Notes: generated from the sequence alone by a model not told the origin. A DNA stretch of 64,000 nt from Paenibacillus_G filicis (GCF_038070315.1 NZ_JBBPCC010000001.1:372001-436000), one strand, 5' to 3'. Counted from the stretch's first letter, positions 1-8,499 are shown. Numbers and translations are program-made.

Positions 1-562
1 TATGCTGCTCGACGACGAGACCCATGAACTTGCGCTCCTTGGCCGCAGCTTGCGCCTTCACCAGATGCCAGCCCGCGAAGTTGCTGGAGCCGATGTAGTC
101 GACCTTGCCCTGACGAACGACGCCCTCCAGCGCCTCCCACAGCTCCTCCCATGGCGTCCGCCAGTCAATATGATGCATGAAGAACAGCTCGACATGATCG
201 GTCTGAAGCCGGCGGAGCGAGCCCTCCAGGTGACGGCGGATCTTGTACAGCGACAGTCCTTTCTCGTCATTGGGGCCGTCCAGCGGGTCGGACATCTTCT
301 CGTAAGCCTTGGTCGCGAGGATCACGCGCTCGCGCCGCTGGCCTCCCTGTGCCAGCCAGCGGCCGATCAGCCGCTCCGTGGTGCCGGCATTTTCACCCCA
401 GCCGTATATATTAGCCGTGTCGAAGAAATTGATCCCCGCATCCAGCGCCTCGTCCATGATGCGGAACGCTTCCTTCTCATCCGTCGACACGCCGAAGTTC
501 ATCGTCCCGAGGCAGAGACGGCTGACCTTCATCCCGGTTCTTCCTAGGTAAGTGTATTCCAT
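1..562 (-). CDS. Aldo/keto reductase, 3' end outside the window
   Basis: The N-terminal 187 codons of an aldo/keto reductase, an NAD(P)H-dependent TIM-barrel enzyme acting on sugar or other carbonyls in the cytoplasm. The translation starts MEYTYLGRTGMKVSRLCLGT and contains the family signature DEALDAGINFFDTANIYG around residues 33-50, which holds the catalytic Asp and Tyr. Further on come the Lys strand (ILATKA) and the His segment (FFMHHID). The ATG at 560-562 lies 9 bp after the stop of the cupin isomerase, so this is the last visible gene of the nine-gene operon. The frame runs open to base 1 and the rest lies outside. The family is secure; the substrate is unknown, though a sugar-derived carbonyl fits the operon. 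Confidence 0.9.
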   Translation of the reverse strand, partial: MEYTYLGRTGMKVSRLCLGTMNFGVSTDEKEAFRIMDEALDAGINFFDTANIYGWGENAGTTERLIGRWLAQGGQRRERVILATKAYEKMSDPLDGPNDEKGLSLYKIRRHLEGSLRRLQTDHVELFFMHHIDWRTPWEELWEALEGVVRQGKVDYIGSSNFAGWHLVKAQAAAKERKFMGLVVEQH

Positions 563-571
563 CGTAGTCCG

Positions 572-1168
572 TTAGCTCCCTTCCGGGGCGTTCCACTTCG
601 GATTGTCCACGATAACGGCCTGGCCGTCCTCCTCGACAATCAGCTTGCGGAAGCCCTTGCTCTCGATCGTGCCGTAATCATGGCCAGAGTCGGCCCGGTA
701 CACGAAGAACGTCACGAGCGGCACACTGCCCGTGTTGATGCTGCGGTGCGCATAGCGCGGCGGCACATACACCGCCTGGCCCGGCGCGAAGCGCTCGGCC
801 TTCCAGTCTCCCTCCGGGTTCTCCATCAGCATGAAACCTTCCCCGCTCAGGCAGTAGTACACCTCGGGCGTATCGAGAATCGTATGAAAATGCCCCTTGG
901 TCATCGCATATTCGCGTCCGACCTTGCCCGGCTGCAGAATGCTGGTGCCGAACAGCAGCTCGTTAGGCGACTCCGGCATCGTCAGCTCATAAAATTCGTA
1001 CGTCAGCGGATCACCCGCTGCCACCAGCTCGGCCAGCGCTTCGGCATTCTCGTACATGCCGGTCATTTTGGAAAAATACCGCCGCGTAGGCGTGTAATCG
1101 TTAGATAATCCGCTCAGCAAATCGAAATGGGCGGAAAAAGGGACCGTGCCCGCTTGCAGACTCATCAT
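572..1168 (-). CDS. Cupin-type glucose-6-phosphate isomerase
   Basis: Interconverts glucose-6-phosphate and fructose-6-phosphate with a metal in a cupin barrel; this is the archaeal/'type II' enzyme, unrelated to classical PGI. The 198-residue protein has TKGHFHTILDTPEVYYCLSG near the middle, the metal-binding H-x-H...E motif of the family, and a second cupin motif around PPRYAHRSIN. The length fits the roughly 190-residue family. The open frame extends further upstream, but the start at ATG-ATG (1163-1168) is preferred because a GAGAGGAA ribosome site precedes it and the extension overlaps the preceding gene. Its place beside a PfkB kinase suggests the operon makes fructose-6-phosphate that is fed into the glucose-6-phosphate pool. 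Good confidence in the family. Confidence 0.85.
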   Translation of the reverse strand: MMSLQAGTVPFSAHFDLLSGLSNDYTPTRRYFSKMTGMYENAEALAELVAAGDPLTYEFYELTMPESPNELLFGTSILQPGKVGREYAMTKGHFHTILDTPEVYYCLSGEGFMLMENPEGDWKAERFAPGQAVYVPPRYAHRSINTGSVPLVTFFVYRADSGHDYGTIESKGFRKLIVEEDGQAVIVDNPKWNAPEGS

Positions 1169-1211
1169 AAGTTCCTCTCCATTCTGCTCTGGTCTGGTAA
1201 GTCGTCCACGG

Positions 1212-2150
1212 CTACCGCAGTGTACCCGCAATCCGCTCCAGCTCGGCGAAGGTCGCTGCATCGATGTCCAAGTGGAACACCTCCTGGATGACCTGTGTCC
1301 AGCCATGGATGAAGTAAATCCAGCCATCCTCCACATACAGGCTACGGTCCGCCTTCTGACGGTTCGCCTGATGCAGGAAGTCGAGCGCTCCCCGGTAGTT
1401 CAGCTCCCAGACGAGGCTATTGGCCGGGAATGCCCCGTCGTCCGTAATCGGTGAGCCCGGCTGATCCTTGCCGAGACCGGTCGCATTGATCACCAGCGAC
1501 AGCGGCTTCACCCCGGCCATGACCTTATCGTTGTCTCCAGCCAGCGGTGTGAGGTGATACTCGGCCGGCACATCGGGCGCAACCTCGTTCATGATCCGCT
1601 CGATCTCGTCCAGACGCGGCTTGCTGCGGTTGGTGACGATCAGCTTGCTCGGGCGGCTTGCTTTCTTCGGATCAAGCAGATACGCCGAGATGGCGATCGC
1701 GCTTCCGCCAGCGCCCATCACGAACAACTCCCCGCCGTGCTCCTGCCAGTAGCCATCCGGAACGAAGGCTTCCAGCGCGAGTCCGCTGGAGATCGGGTCC
1801 TTGGCGTAGCCCTCGAGCTTGCCGTCCCTCTTGGAGATGCAGCTCAGCTCGCCGAACATCGTCGCGTACGGGTCGAGATAGTCGAACATATCCTTGGCCG
1901 CGTTGTACAGGTCGATCTTGTGCGTCGTCACCAGTGCGCCGAGCGACAGCTCATCGTCCTTGATGAACTGGACAGCCTGCCGGTACAACGCAGGGTCGGC
2001 GTGGATGCCGATGTCGATACCGCGGATGACCGCGTCCTCAAGGCCCAATGCCTGCGCCCAGAGCGGAAACAGCTTCATGATCGAGGATTGGGTCGTGGTG
2101 ACTCCGATGAAATATAAAGTAGGCTGCTCAGCCTTTTGCAGATTCAGCAT
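1212..2150 (-). CDS. Shikimate/quinate dehydrogenase-like oxidoreductase
   Basis: A 312-residue protein with the two-domain plan of shikimate dehydrogenases: an N-terminal substrate domain (VTTHKIDLY corresponds to the nVTxPhK segment, carrying the catalytic Lys), then a Rossmann domain with GAGGSAIAISAYL around residues 145-157 and NRSKPR as the likely NADP-phosphate-binding loop. The segment VINATGLGKDQPGSP matches the conserved NaTplGm region. It is longer and more divergent than AroE, and it sits in a sugar operon rather than with aro genes, so it more likely oxidises or reduces a cyclic polyol or hydroxy-acid of this pathway. It starts 14 bp after the hydroxyacid dehydrogenase stop. The fold is well supported; the substrate is unknown. 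Confidence 0.75.
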   Translation of the reverse strand: MLNLQKAEQPTLYFIGVTTTQSSIMKLFPLWAQALGLEDAVIRGIDIGIHADPALYRQAVQFIKDDELSLGALVTTHKIDLYNAAKDMFDYLDPYATMFGELSCISKRDGKLEGYAKDPISSGLALEAFVPDGYWQEHGGELFVMGAGGSAIAISAYLLDPKKASRPSKLIVTNRSKPRLDEIERIMNEVAPDVPAEYHLTPLAGDNDKVMAGVKPLSLVINATGLGKDQPGSPITDDGAFPANSLVWELNYRGALDFLHQANRQKADRSLYVEDGWIYFIHGWTQVIQEVFHLDIDAATFAELERIAGTLR

Positions 2151-2164
2151 AGGTCAGGCTCCTT

Positions 2165-3127
2165 TCATGATGTCCGTGTTCGTGCCGGAAGCTCGTTCAG
2201 CAAGTCCAGCAGATTGTGCGTCGATAGTGTCGCCATCCTAGCCACCGCCTCCCGGGTGAAGGCGCCCGTATGCGACGTCAGCAGGAAGCGGTCCAGTTGA
2301 AGCAGCGGATGTCCGCCGTCTGGAGGCTCGACGGAGAACACGTCCTGCGCCGCTCCGGCAAGTGCGCCGCCGGTCAGCGCGCGGTAGAGCGCATCCTCGT
2401 CCACCAGCTCGCCGCGGGATGTGTTGATCAGAATCGCCGATGGCTTCATTAGCCCGAGCGTCCGTTCGCCGATTAGATGCTTCGTCTCCGGCGTATACGG
2501 GACATGCAGCGAGATCACGTCCGCTTGCTCCAGCAGCCGGTCCAGGTCATGCTCGCGCCGGATACCATGCGCCTCCAGGAACGATTCGTCCCGCAGGAAG
2601 GGATCGTAGATGACCGGCTGCATACCGAGGCCTTTGGCCCGGATCGCTACCTCGCGGCCGATCTGGCCGCCACCGACGAGGCCGATTATCTTGCCGGTCA
2701 GCTCGATGCCCATCGCCCGCTCCCAATGTCCTTGCTTCACAGAAGCGACATTATGCGGAATATGCCGGGCGATCGCGAACAGCAAGCCGATCGCATGCTC
2801 CGCTACAGAAATATGATTAGAGCCTGCGGCGTTCCGCACACCGATGCCGAGCTCCTTCGCTTTGTCCAGGTCGATGTTATCCATGCCCATGCCATACTTG
2901 GAGATGGCTCGCACGTCGCGGCACTGCTCCAGCACGGAGCCCGGCAGCGGATCGACGCCGATGATGATGCCGGCGACACCCTCGCCGGCCAGCTCCACGA
3001 TCTCGGCCTCGGTCAGCGTCCGCCCGGTCGTGTTCTCGATAATTTCATACCCCTGCTCCAGGATCAGCGGGTAGACGGCTTCTTTATAGTTGGCGAAGGA
3101 TTTGGGGGTAATCAGTATTTTCGTCAT
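2165..3127 (-). CDS. D-isomer-specific 2-hydroxyacid dehydrogenase (SerA-like)
   Basis: NAD-dependent oxidation/reduction of a 2-hydroxy/2-keto acid in the cytoplasm. The 320-residue protein has the substrate domain, then the Rossmann motif IGLVGGGQIGREV near residue 145. It also has the Arg of NTSRGELVDEDAL around residue 235, the conserved Glu (SVEPPDGGHPLL), and the catalytic His in LLTSHTGAFTREAV near residue 290. The length fits single-unit hydroxyacid dehydrogenases without the regulatory ACT domain of true SerA, so serine synthesis is unlikely to be its role. It begins 17 bp after the SMP-30 gene. It probably handles an acid downstream of the lactonase; that is inferred from position only. 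Confidence 0.85.
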   Translation of the reverse strand: MTKILITPKSFANYKEAVYPLILEQGYEIIENTTGRTLTEAEIVELAGEGVAGIIIGVDPLPGSVLEQCRDVRAISKYGMGMDNIDLDKAKELGIGVRNAAGSNHISVAEHAIGLLFAIARHIPHNVASVKQGHWERAMGIELTGKIIGLVGGGQIGREVAIRAKGLGMQPVIYDPFLRDESFLEAHGIRREHDLDRLLEQADVISLHVPYTPETKHLIGERTLGLMKPSAILINTSRGELVDEDALYRALTGGALAGAAQDVFSVEPPDGGHPLLQLDRFLLTSHTGAFTREAVARMATLSTHNLLDLLNELPARTRTS

Positions 3128-3144
3128 AGGAGCCTCGATCCGCC

Positions 3145-4131
3145 TTACAAGTCCAGCTCGGACATCGTAGCTGGCAGCTCATGCTTGGTATTGACCTTGC
3201 CGGGACCCGTCACCAGGTCGAAGCAAGAGACAACCAGCTTGCCTTCCCAGATGAACGCTTCGCTCGGCTGGTCCAGCTCGCCCTGGAAGCCGTCCGTATC
3301 CGGGCTTTGAGCGTAGCGCTCAACCGTTCCGTCGGGGTATACCTTGGCGATCGCGTTGGCCGAAAAGTCGGCGATGTACAGGTTGCCAGCTTCATCCATG
3401 ATCATGCCGTCCGTGGTCTGCAGTTGCTCCGGGTTTTTCGCCCACACGACATTGTCTTTCACTGTGCCATCTTCATTGAAGGTGATCTTATGAACCGCAC
3501 CGTCGCCGAAGTTGCCGACATACAGGTTGCCTTCCGGATCGAACTCGATTCCGTCTGCTCCGTATTGGTCATTCTCGTTGAGCGTCAGCATCGAGGTCAG
3601 CATATGCGGATCGTCCAGCGTATTAGTAATTTGGATCCCCTCTTCGTCGAGGCCGAAACGATAGACGCAGCTGCGGAGCAAGCCGGTCGGGTCTTCCACC
3701 TTGGTGAGCACGCTTTGCGTGACATACATATACGAGCCGCGGATTCGGATGCCGTTCGGATGCTCCATGCCTTCCGCGACGACGGTTGTCGAGACGACCT
3801 CGTCGTTCTCGATCCGCAGACGCAGGATGCGGCCCTCAAAGCTGCCCTCCGGCGAGCCTGACCAGCCTTGGTTGTCACAGATGTACAGATCGCCGTCCGG
3901 TCCGAACGCGATGCCCATCGGGCATGCGACGCCGGTCACGGAATGGACGGGCACGTCCACCCATTTGCGAACCTGGCGGTCCCTATTAATGCGGACGAGA
4001 CAGCCCGGGCGGGACTGGTCGGCAAAGTTCGGGCAGGACAGCACCAGATCGCCATCCGGTCCAAGCGCCATACCGTCGGGCGTCGTGACATACTCTTCAG
4101 GCAATAATGTAAACAATCGCGGTGTCTTCAT
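3145..4131 (-). CDS. SMP-30/gluconolactonase-like sugar lactonase
   Basis: A six-bladed beta-propeller of the SMP-30/gluconolaconase/LRE group, which opens sugar lactones with a bound divalent metal. The 328-residue protein shows the repeated propeller strands GPDGDLVLSCPN, GPDGDLYICDNQG, DPEGNLYVGNFGDG and DEAGNLYIADFSANAI, plus the HPNGIRI segment that carries a metal-ligand Asn in this family. There is no signal peptide, so it is cytoplasmic. It follows the zinc-type dehydrogenase by 40 bp, a natural pair: the dehydrogenase oxidises a cyclic sugar to a lactone and this enzyme hydrolyses it. The family is clear, the exact sugar is not. Confidence 0.85.
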   Translation of the reverse strand: MKTPRLFTLLPEEYVTTPDGMALGPDGDLVLSCPNFADQSRPGCLVRINRDRQVRKWVDVPVHSVTGVACPMGIAFGPDGDLYICDNQGWSGSPEGSFEGRILRLRIENDEVVSTTVVAEGMEHPNGIRIRGSYMYVTQSVLTKVEDPTGLLRSCVYRFGLDEEGIQITNTLDDPHMLTSMLTLNENDQYGADGIEFDPEGNLYVGNFGDGAVHKITFNEDGTVKDNVVWAKNPEQLQTTDGMIMDEAGNLYIADFSANAIAKVYPDGTVERYAQSPDTDGFQGELDQPSEAFIWEGKLVVSCFDLVTGPGKVNTKHELPATMSELDL

Positions 4132-4171
4132 GGGGAACCCCTCCTAGGTCATCAGGCAGTCACTGCCTGGA

Positions 4172-5215
4172 TTAGTCGAATGTAATGATGGTCTTCCTCA
4201 TGCCGCGGCCGTGCTCGGCCTGCTCGAAGGCTTCGAGTATCTGCTCGAACGGATAGACGTTGGAGATAAACTGGTCCGCCTTGAGCACGCCGGCGGCCAT
4301 CCAGCTCAGCACCTGGCGGTGGCTTTCGGACTCCTCCTGCTTGGACGGCCATTGATTGAAGTCCAGATGCCAGTTGTACGGCGCCTTGCTCCAGTCCAGC
4401 TCCATCCGCGTCTCGGGGGATATGCCGTAGCAGCAAATATGCCCATAAGGAGCGAGCAGCTCCATGCTCTGGTTGATGATCTCGTTCTTGCCGACCGCAT
4501 CGACGGTGAAGTCGACGCCTGCGGGACAGATGCTGCGAACTTCGGCGGCGAGGTCCTGCGTCTTGCTGTTGATCACCACATCCGCACCGGCCTGCAGTGC
4601 CTCCGCAGCCTTCGACTCGCTGGTGACCGAGGCGATGACCGGCCCTAGCCCAAGCAGCTTGGCGAAGGTCAAGAACGACAGGCCGACCGGACCAGCTCCG
4701 AAGACGACGACGCTCGCATTGGGCCTGAATCCGAAGCGCTTGCATGCGCTCAGCACCTCGCGGAACGTGACGATCATGGGGGCAGCTGTCGTGTCGATAT
4801 CCGCCGGCAGCTTCTGCTGGGCGTAGTACGCCTCAGAGAATTCCGGCGCTCCCGGCCCCTTGCCGTCCTCCAGCAGAGACTCAATATCGCCGACCACCGC
4901 GTATTCCGAGAACGCGCCCCAGCCGGAATGAATGCCGTCCGTTTCCTGCTCCAGAAACGGCAGCAGCACGAGATCCCCAGCCTGCAAGTGGCGTGCGTTC
5001 GCACCGGTCTCGACGACGCGGCCTACACCCTCATGGCCTAGCGCCGCCGGATACGTATCGAAGCCCTTGAACTCGCCGTGAATCAGCTTGAGGTCCGTGC
5101 CTCGGCAGATGCCGCAGCTGACCATCTTCACGAGCGCCTGATACGGGCCGTAGGAGGGCCTGGCGATGTCGCGGACGGAGAGCTGGCCGTCCCGATCGAC
5201 GATCAGACTTTTCAT
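4172..5215 (-). CDS. Zinc-type medium-chain dehydrogenase (sugar/polyol)
   Basis: An NAD(P)-dependent alcohol or sugar dehydrogenase of the medium-chain family, 347 residues. The N-terminal catalytic domain shows VSCGICRGTDLKLIHGEF (catalytic zinc Cys near residue 34) and the signature LGHEGVGRVVE near residue 60 with the zinc-binding His-Glu. The Rossmann domain has VVFGAGPVGLSFLTFAKLLG around residue 170. The four-Cys structural zinc loop typical of the family is not evident; the region reads LLPFLEQETDGIHSGWG instead. It lies between the PfkB kinase (39 bp) and the lactonase (40 bp). The likely role is oxidation of a pyranose or polyol to a lactone or ketone. The substrate is not readable from sequence. 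Confidence 0.85.
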   Translation of the reverse strand: MKSLIVDRDGQLSVRDIARPSYGPYQALVKMVSCGICRGTDLKLIHGEFKGFDTYPAALGHEGVGRVVETGANARHLQAGDLVLLPFLEQETDGIHSGWGAFSEYAVVGDIESLLEDGKGPGAPEFSEAYYAQQKLPADIDTTAAPMIVTFREVLSACKRFGFRPNASVVVFGAGPVGLSFLTFAKLLGLGPVIASVTSESKAAEALQAGADVVINSKTQDLAAEVRSICPAGVDFTVDAVGKNEIINQSMELLAPYGHICCYGISPETRMELDWSKAPYNWHLDFNQWPSKQEESESHRQVLSWMAAGVLKADQFISNVYPFEQILEAFEQAEHGRGMRKTIITFD

Positions 5216-5254
5216 AGCAGTAGTCTCCTCTCTAGCTAGCGTCTCTAGCGTCGT

Positions 5255-6223
5255 TCAATCCGCGCTGTCCAGCAGCGCCAGCACCTCATCTTGGGTCGGC
5301 AGGGACGGAATCGCGCCGATGCGCGTCGTAGCGAGCGCTCCTGCGGCATTGGCGAACCGCAGCACCGCTGGCAGCTCCTCGTCCTGCACCGTCGACCCGG
5401 CTCTTCGGCGCTCCGCGAAGGTGTGCAGCACCGCCGCCACGAAGGCGTCTCCCGCTCCGGTCGTCTCAACCACCTCCGCCTGAAAGCCCGCAATAAAGCC
5501 GCTGGTCCGGCCGTTCGTATAGTAGCAGCCGTCCTTGCCCAGCGTGACGATCACAAGCCCCGGTCCGCGCTCCAGGATATAGCGGCCGCAGTCTTCGACC
5601 GTCGTGCAGCCGGTGATGAAGCGGTACTCCTCCTCGCTGATCTTGACCACATCGGCATGCGCGAAACCCGCGTTGATCTCCTCGCGTGCATGCTCCGGAT
5701 CAGGCCACAGGTCCGTCCGCAGATTCGGATCGTACGAGATCAGCAGCCCATGCTTCCGTGCGTAAGCAATCGCCTGCAGCGTCGCGGCCTTGCTGCTCGG
5801 GCTGCCCAAGCTGATGGAGCCGTAGTGAAAGACCGAACCTTGAGCGATATAGTCCTCGGCGATATCCTCGGCCGCCAGCCGCATATCCGCCCCCGGATGG
5901 CGGTAGAACATACACTCCCGGTCGCCATCCGGCCTCTGTGCGACGAAGGACAGCGTCGTCCGCGCCTCGCGGTCCAGCGCCAGGCAGGATGTCTCTACCG
6001 TCAGTTGGTTCAGCACCTGCTTCAGATAGAGGCCGAACGGATCATCGCCGACCTTGCCGATGAAGCCTGCCGTGCCGCCCAGCTTCACGACGCCTGCAGC
6101 CACATTGGCCGGCGCTCCGCCCGGCGCCTTGAGGAAACCGGGGCTTTCGATCAGCGACACGTCCTTGGCCATCGAGACGAAGTCGATCAGCAGCTCCCCT
6201 AGGCAAATGACATCCGTCTTCAT
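5255..6223 (-). CDS. PfkB-family sugar kinase (fructokinase-like)
   Basis: ATP-dependent phosphorylation of a free sugar in the cytoplasm. The 322-residue protein starts MKTDVICLGELLIDFVSM, has the first PfkB signature region GGAPANVAAGVVKLGGTAGF near residue 35, and the second signature VETTGAGDAFVAAVLH near residue 255 with the catalytic Asp. The pattern is closest to bacterial fructokinases and 2-keto-3-deoxygluconate kinases. Its ATG overlaps the stop of the glycoside hydrolase by 4 bp, so the two are translationally coupled. With the cupin isomerase in the same operon, fructose to fructose-6-phosphate to glucose-6-phosphate is a sensible reading, but that is inference. Confidence 0.88.
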   Translation of the reverse strand: MKTDVICLGELLIDFVSMAKDVSLIESPGFLKAPGGAPANVAAGVVKLGGTAGFIGKVGDDPFGLYLKQVLNQLTVETSCLALDREARTTLSFVAQRPDGDRECMFYRHPGADMRLAAEDIAEDYIAQGSVFHYGSISLGSPSSKAATLQAIAYARKHGLLISYDPNLRTDLWPDPEHAREEINAGFAHADVVKISEEEYRFITGCTTVEDCGRYILERGPGLVIVTLGKDGCYYTNGRTSGFIAGFQAEVVETTGAGDAFVAAVLHTFAERRRAGSTVQDEELPAVLRFANAAGALATTRIGAIPSLPTQDEVLALLDSAD

Positions 6224-7254
6224 GCGGCGCCCCCTTCCTCCTGTGAAGCGCCGGTTTCTGCTTCCGTGCCCACAGCATCCCGGTAGCGGCTCGCCGCACT
6301 CTCCATCAGCAGGAAGAATGCCTGGCTCTCAGGGGCCGTGCCCGGCCGGTCGAAGAACGGCGCCGCGCAGGAGCCCTGGACAAGTCCGCGCTCGTCGACG
6401 CGCCCATGCGCCGCCGTTCGCATACGTTCCGCCGCCCGAATATACCTGCGGTCCAGCAGACCCAGCGTCACCCCGCGGTAGATCGCGTAACTAAGCATCT
6501 GTGCCGCATTCGTCTCGACGAAGGTCGACGAGTCATCGATCACGTCGTGGAGCAAGCCGTCCTCCCGCAGATGGGCCAGGCAGCCCTCCAGCACATCGAG
6601 CAGGTAGCCGAGGATACGCTCCCGTTCCTCGCTCATCGACTCCGGCAACCTCTCCAGCACCCGCACCATGCCTGCGGCCGCCCAGCCGTTGCCGACGCCC
6701 CAGTGTGCTTGCCGGACATAGGCCTTCGCCTCGTCGTCCCAGATATGGCCGAACAGCCGCGCTTCCGGGTCCCACAGCAGCTGCCGGTAGCCGTCGATCT
6801 GCTTCACCGCCTCCTCGTAATGCCCGGACACCGCCAGGAAGGGCGGCGCCATATAGAACGAGTCGATCCACACCTGCGGCTTGTCGATCACGTGGCGCAG
6901 CGTACCCTCCGCCGTGCGCGGAGCGTGATGCAGGAGCCAATCCAGCATGCGGGCGGCGCCCTGCTCGAAGAGCGGATCACCGGTCGCCTGCGCCGCGCGG
7001 GCCACGGCTTCGCCGTTGGCCGCCGAGTCGGTGACCGAGTAGCCGTCATTCATAACGCCGAGCTTGCCGGCGGCGTCCTGCCGGTTCACCGCGTCCCGCG
7101 CGAACAGAATCGCGAGCTCCATGTCGCCGGACTCCAGCATCGCCTGCGCGGCCACGCCCTGCTCCCAGGAATACCGCTGCATGCTGAGCAGCGCCAGCTT
7201 GACCTTCTCGGTCCGCTGTGCGTCCTCCAGTTGTACCTTCACTGTGTCGGTCAT
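6220..7254 (-). CDS. GH88/GH105-type unsaturated glycuronyl hydrolase
   Basis: A six-hairpin glycosidase of the GH88/GH105 group, 344 residues, whose characterised members cleave unsaturated uronic acid ends left by polysaccharide lyases. The hallmark HWGVGNGWAAAGM (usually WGRGNGW) lies near residue 180, DGYSVTDSAANGE near 75 and SSTFVETNAAQMLSYAI near 250. There is no signal peptide, so the substrate is an imported oligosaccharide. The start at 7252-7254 is chosen because AAGGGAGG lies just upstream; the open frame would extend 25 codons into the ThuA fragment. It is the first complete gene of the operon and suggests pectin- or glycan-derived disaccharides as the entry substrate. Some divergent family members act on other glycosides, so the specificity stays open. 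Confidence 0.85.
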   Translation of the reverse strand: MTDTVKVQLEDAQRTEKVKLALLSMQRYSWEQGVAAQAMLESGDMELAILFARDAVNRQDAAGKLGVMNDGYSVTDSAANGEAVARAAQATGDPLFEQGAARMLDWLLHHAPRTAEGTLRHVIDKPQVWIDSFYMAPPFLAVSGHYEEAVKQIDGYRQLLWDPEARLFGHIWDDEAKAYVRQAHWGVGNGWAAAGMVRVLERLPESMSEERERILGYLLDVLEGCLAHLREDGLLHDVIDDSSTFVETNAAQMLSYAIYRGVTLGLLDRRYIRAAERMRTAAHGRVDERGLVQGSCAAPFFDRPGTAPESQAFFLLMESAASRYRDAVGTEAETGASQEEGGAA

Positions 7255-7255
7255 T

Positions 7256-7588
7256 TTATCCCAGCCTCCCTTGACTCTTCGATTCCCCTGCGCCACAGCA
7301 CCAGGACAAGCCTCCGCCCTCGCGGACATAGGCTTCGATGGCTTCCTCGACCGCTTCCGTCATCCATCCAGCCTGTTTATCTCCCTCGGGGTCCGTCCGG
7401 TTTTCCTTGAACAGCACGACGGCATCCGGCCGATCGGCCAGCGCCTGCGGCAGCCCCGCAGCGTCTACCTCCCGGACTTGAACGGCATCCTCGCCGCCGA
7501 AAACGGAGCTCACCGCTTCCTGGAATGCCGCCCGGATCACCTCAGCTTGGTGATAATAATCCCCTAGTACAGCAACGATTGTATACAT
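7256..7588 (-). CDS. ThuA-like domain, N-terminal half only (probably degraded)
   Basis: This 110-residue ORF matches the first half of ThuA/trehalose-utilisation domain proteins: MYTIVAVLGDYYHQAEVIRA at the start and then EAIEAYVREGGGL, which in the family is followed by a hydrophobic strand and a His-rich turn. Here the frame continues into an unrelated tail and stops at 7256. In the neighbouring frame the same DNA reads GGGLVLVLWRRGIEESREAG and ends in a TGA overlapping the next ATG. Family members are about twice this length, so a deletion (and possibly a frameshift) has removed the C-terminal half. It is the first ORF of the operon, with a GAAGGGGTG ribosome site. It may now act only as a leader coupled to the hydrolase gene. 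Confidence 0.65.
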   Translation of the reverse strand: MYTIVAVLGDYYHQAEVIRAAFQEAVSSVFGGEDAVQVREVDAAGLPQALADRPDAVVLFKENRTDPEGDKQAGWMTEAVEEAIEAYVREGGGLSWCCGAGESKSQGRLG

Positions 7589-7751
7589 AAGTCACCCCTT
7601 CGTGATGATCGATGACGATGAACGTTGTGCATGCTGCTTGCTCATGTAAACTCATCATAAGGGCATTTCCAGGCAGGCAGAACCCTACATCATTCGCAAA
7701 ACCTGTACGTTTCTTGGATGGCCCGGAACGGCAAACGTAAACACAAATAAG

Positions 7752-7788
7752 CCGCCCTGCCCTCTGTACGGCTCGAGGGACAAGGCGG
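7752..7788 (-). other. Imperfect GC-rich hairpin upstream of the sugar operon
   Basis: CCGCCCTGCCCTC (7752-7764) pairs imperfectly with GAGGGACAAGGCGG (7775-7788). On the minus strand it is followed by a weak T-rich run. It lies in the 477-bp stretch between the operon start (7588) and the GerW gene. Apart from this hairpin and a doubtful 62-codon frame (7869-8057), I see nothing clear in that stretch; the operon promoter must lie here but no convincing -35/-10 stands out. Confidence 0.35.
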
Positions 7789-8065
7789 TTTGTCGGGATC
7801 AACTGCTACGGGGCAGCCTAACACGATGAATAGATTGACTCTATAAGTTACGTGCGGCTGACCGGCTGATGCATGGTATAGATCAGAAAGGGAATAATTT
7901 TATAAGATCGGACACTCCCGTCCGACCTTTACTAGTAAGGGCAGGTGAGATTATGGAGGATGACAAGACAACGGAGACAATGATAACGGTCTCTGTTCGT
8001 AAGGGAATTACATGGCGTTTGCTGCGTAAGTGCTATTCCTTAGTATTTAAGAGATAACCGCCTGG

Positions 8066-8431
8066 TTATCGGCCCAACAAATCTTTCAATTTATCGATAA
8101 GCTGCGGACTCAACTCGAGGACGCGGCTGTATATGTCTTTGGGAGCTTCAAGCGATAGCGTTTGAACCCCAGCTGGTCCGATAATAACCAACGCAACGGG
8201 AATTAAGGACACACCTCCCCCTACCCCTCCACCAAATGGCAGCATCGGAGAAGCGGTACTTGAAAATTCAGTCCCCCCCGTGACAAATGCAAGATTTGTT
8301 CGGCAAATGGGGATCACGACGGTACCGTCTGGCGTCTGGATCGGTTTTCCGATGACGGAATCAGCATCGACAATGCCTTTTAACTGATGCAATGCGCCTT
8401 CCAGCAAATGATGAATTGGATGCTCTGACAT
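8066..8431 (-). CDS. GerW/YtfJ family sporulation protein
   Basis: A 121-residue protein of the GerW (YtfJ) family, found in spore formers; in Bacillus subtilis the protein is made in the forespore and is needed for normal germination. Seen here: the N-terminal helix EHPIHHLLEGALHQLKGIVD, then VIGKPIQTPDGTVVIP, the glycine-rich stretch PFGGGVGGGVS near residue 68, and LIPVALVIIGP. The ribosome site AGGAGGTGCTAAC is strong. The family is normally 120-160 residues, so it is intact. It starts a minus-strand group running towards the sugar operon and lies near the double ATPase cluster, which also shows a sporulation-type promoter. Confidence 0.85.
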   Translation of the reverse strand: MSEHPIHHLLEGALHQLKGIVDADSVIGKPIQTPDGTVVIPICRTNLAFVTGGTEFSSTASPMLPFGGGVGGGVSLIPVALVIIGPAGVQTLSLEAPKDIYSRVLELSPQLIDKLKDLLGR

Positions 8432-8499
8432 GTTAGCACCTCCTATTTGTCAGTGCTAATTAGTTTAGACAATATAGGATCTCTTCAAACGGGAAAAAA

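Noticed and set aside
2165..3127. Hydroxyacid dehydrogenase read as serA of serine biosynthesis
   Set aside because: Short form without regulatory domain and embedded in a sugar operon.
2477..3310. 277-codon plus-strand frame across the hydroxyacid dehydrogenase and lactonase genes
   Set aside because: Lies opposite two genes with clear family motifs and has the Arg/His-rich composition of a GC-rich shadow frame.
7869..8057. 62-codon plus-strand frame before the GerW gene
   Set aside because: No ribosome site, no recognisable domain, odd composition, and a second start choice is equally poor; probably chance.
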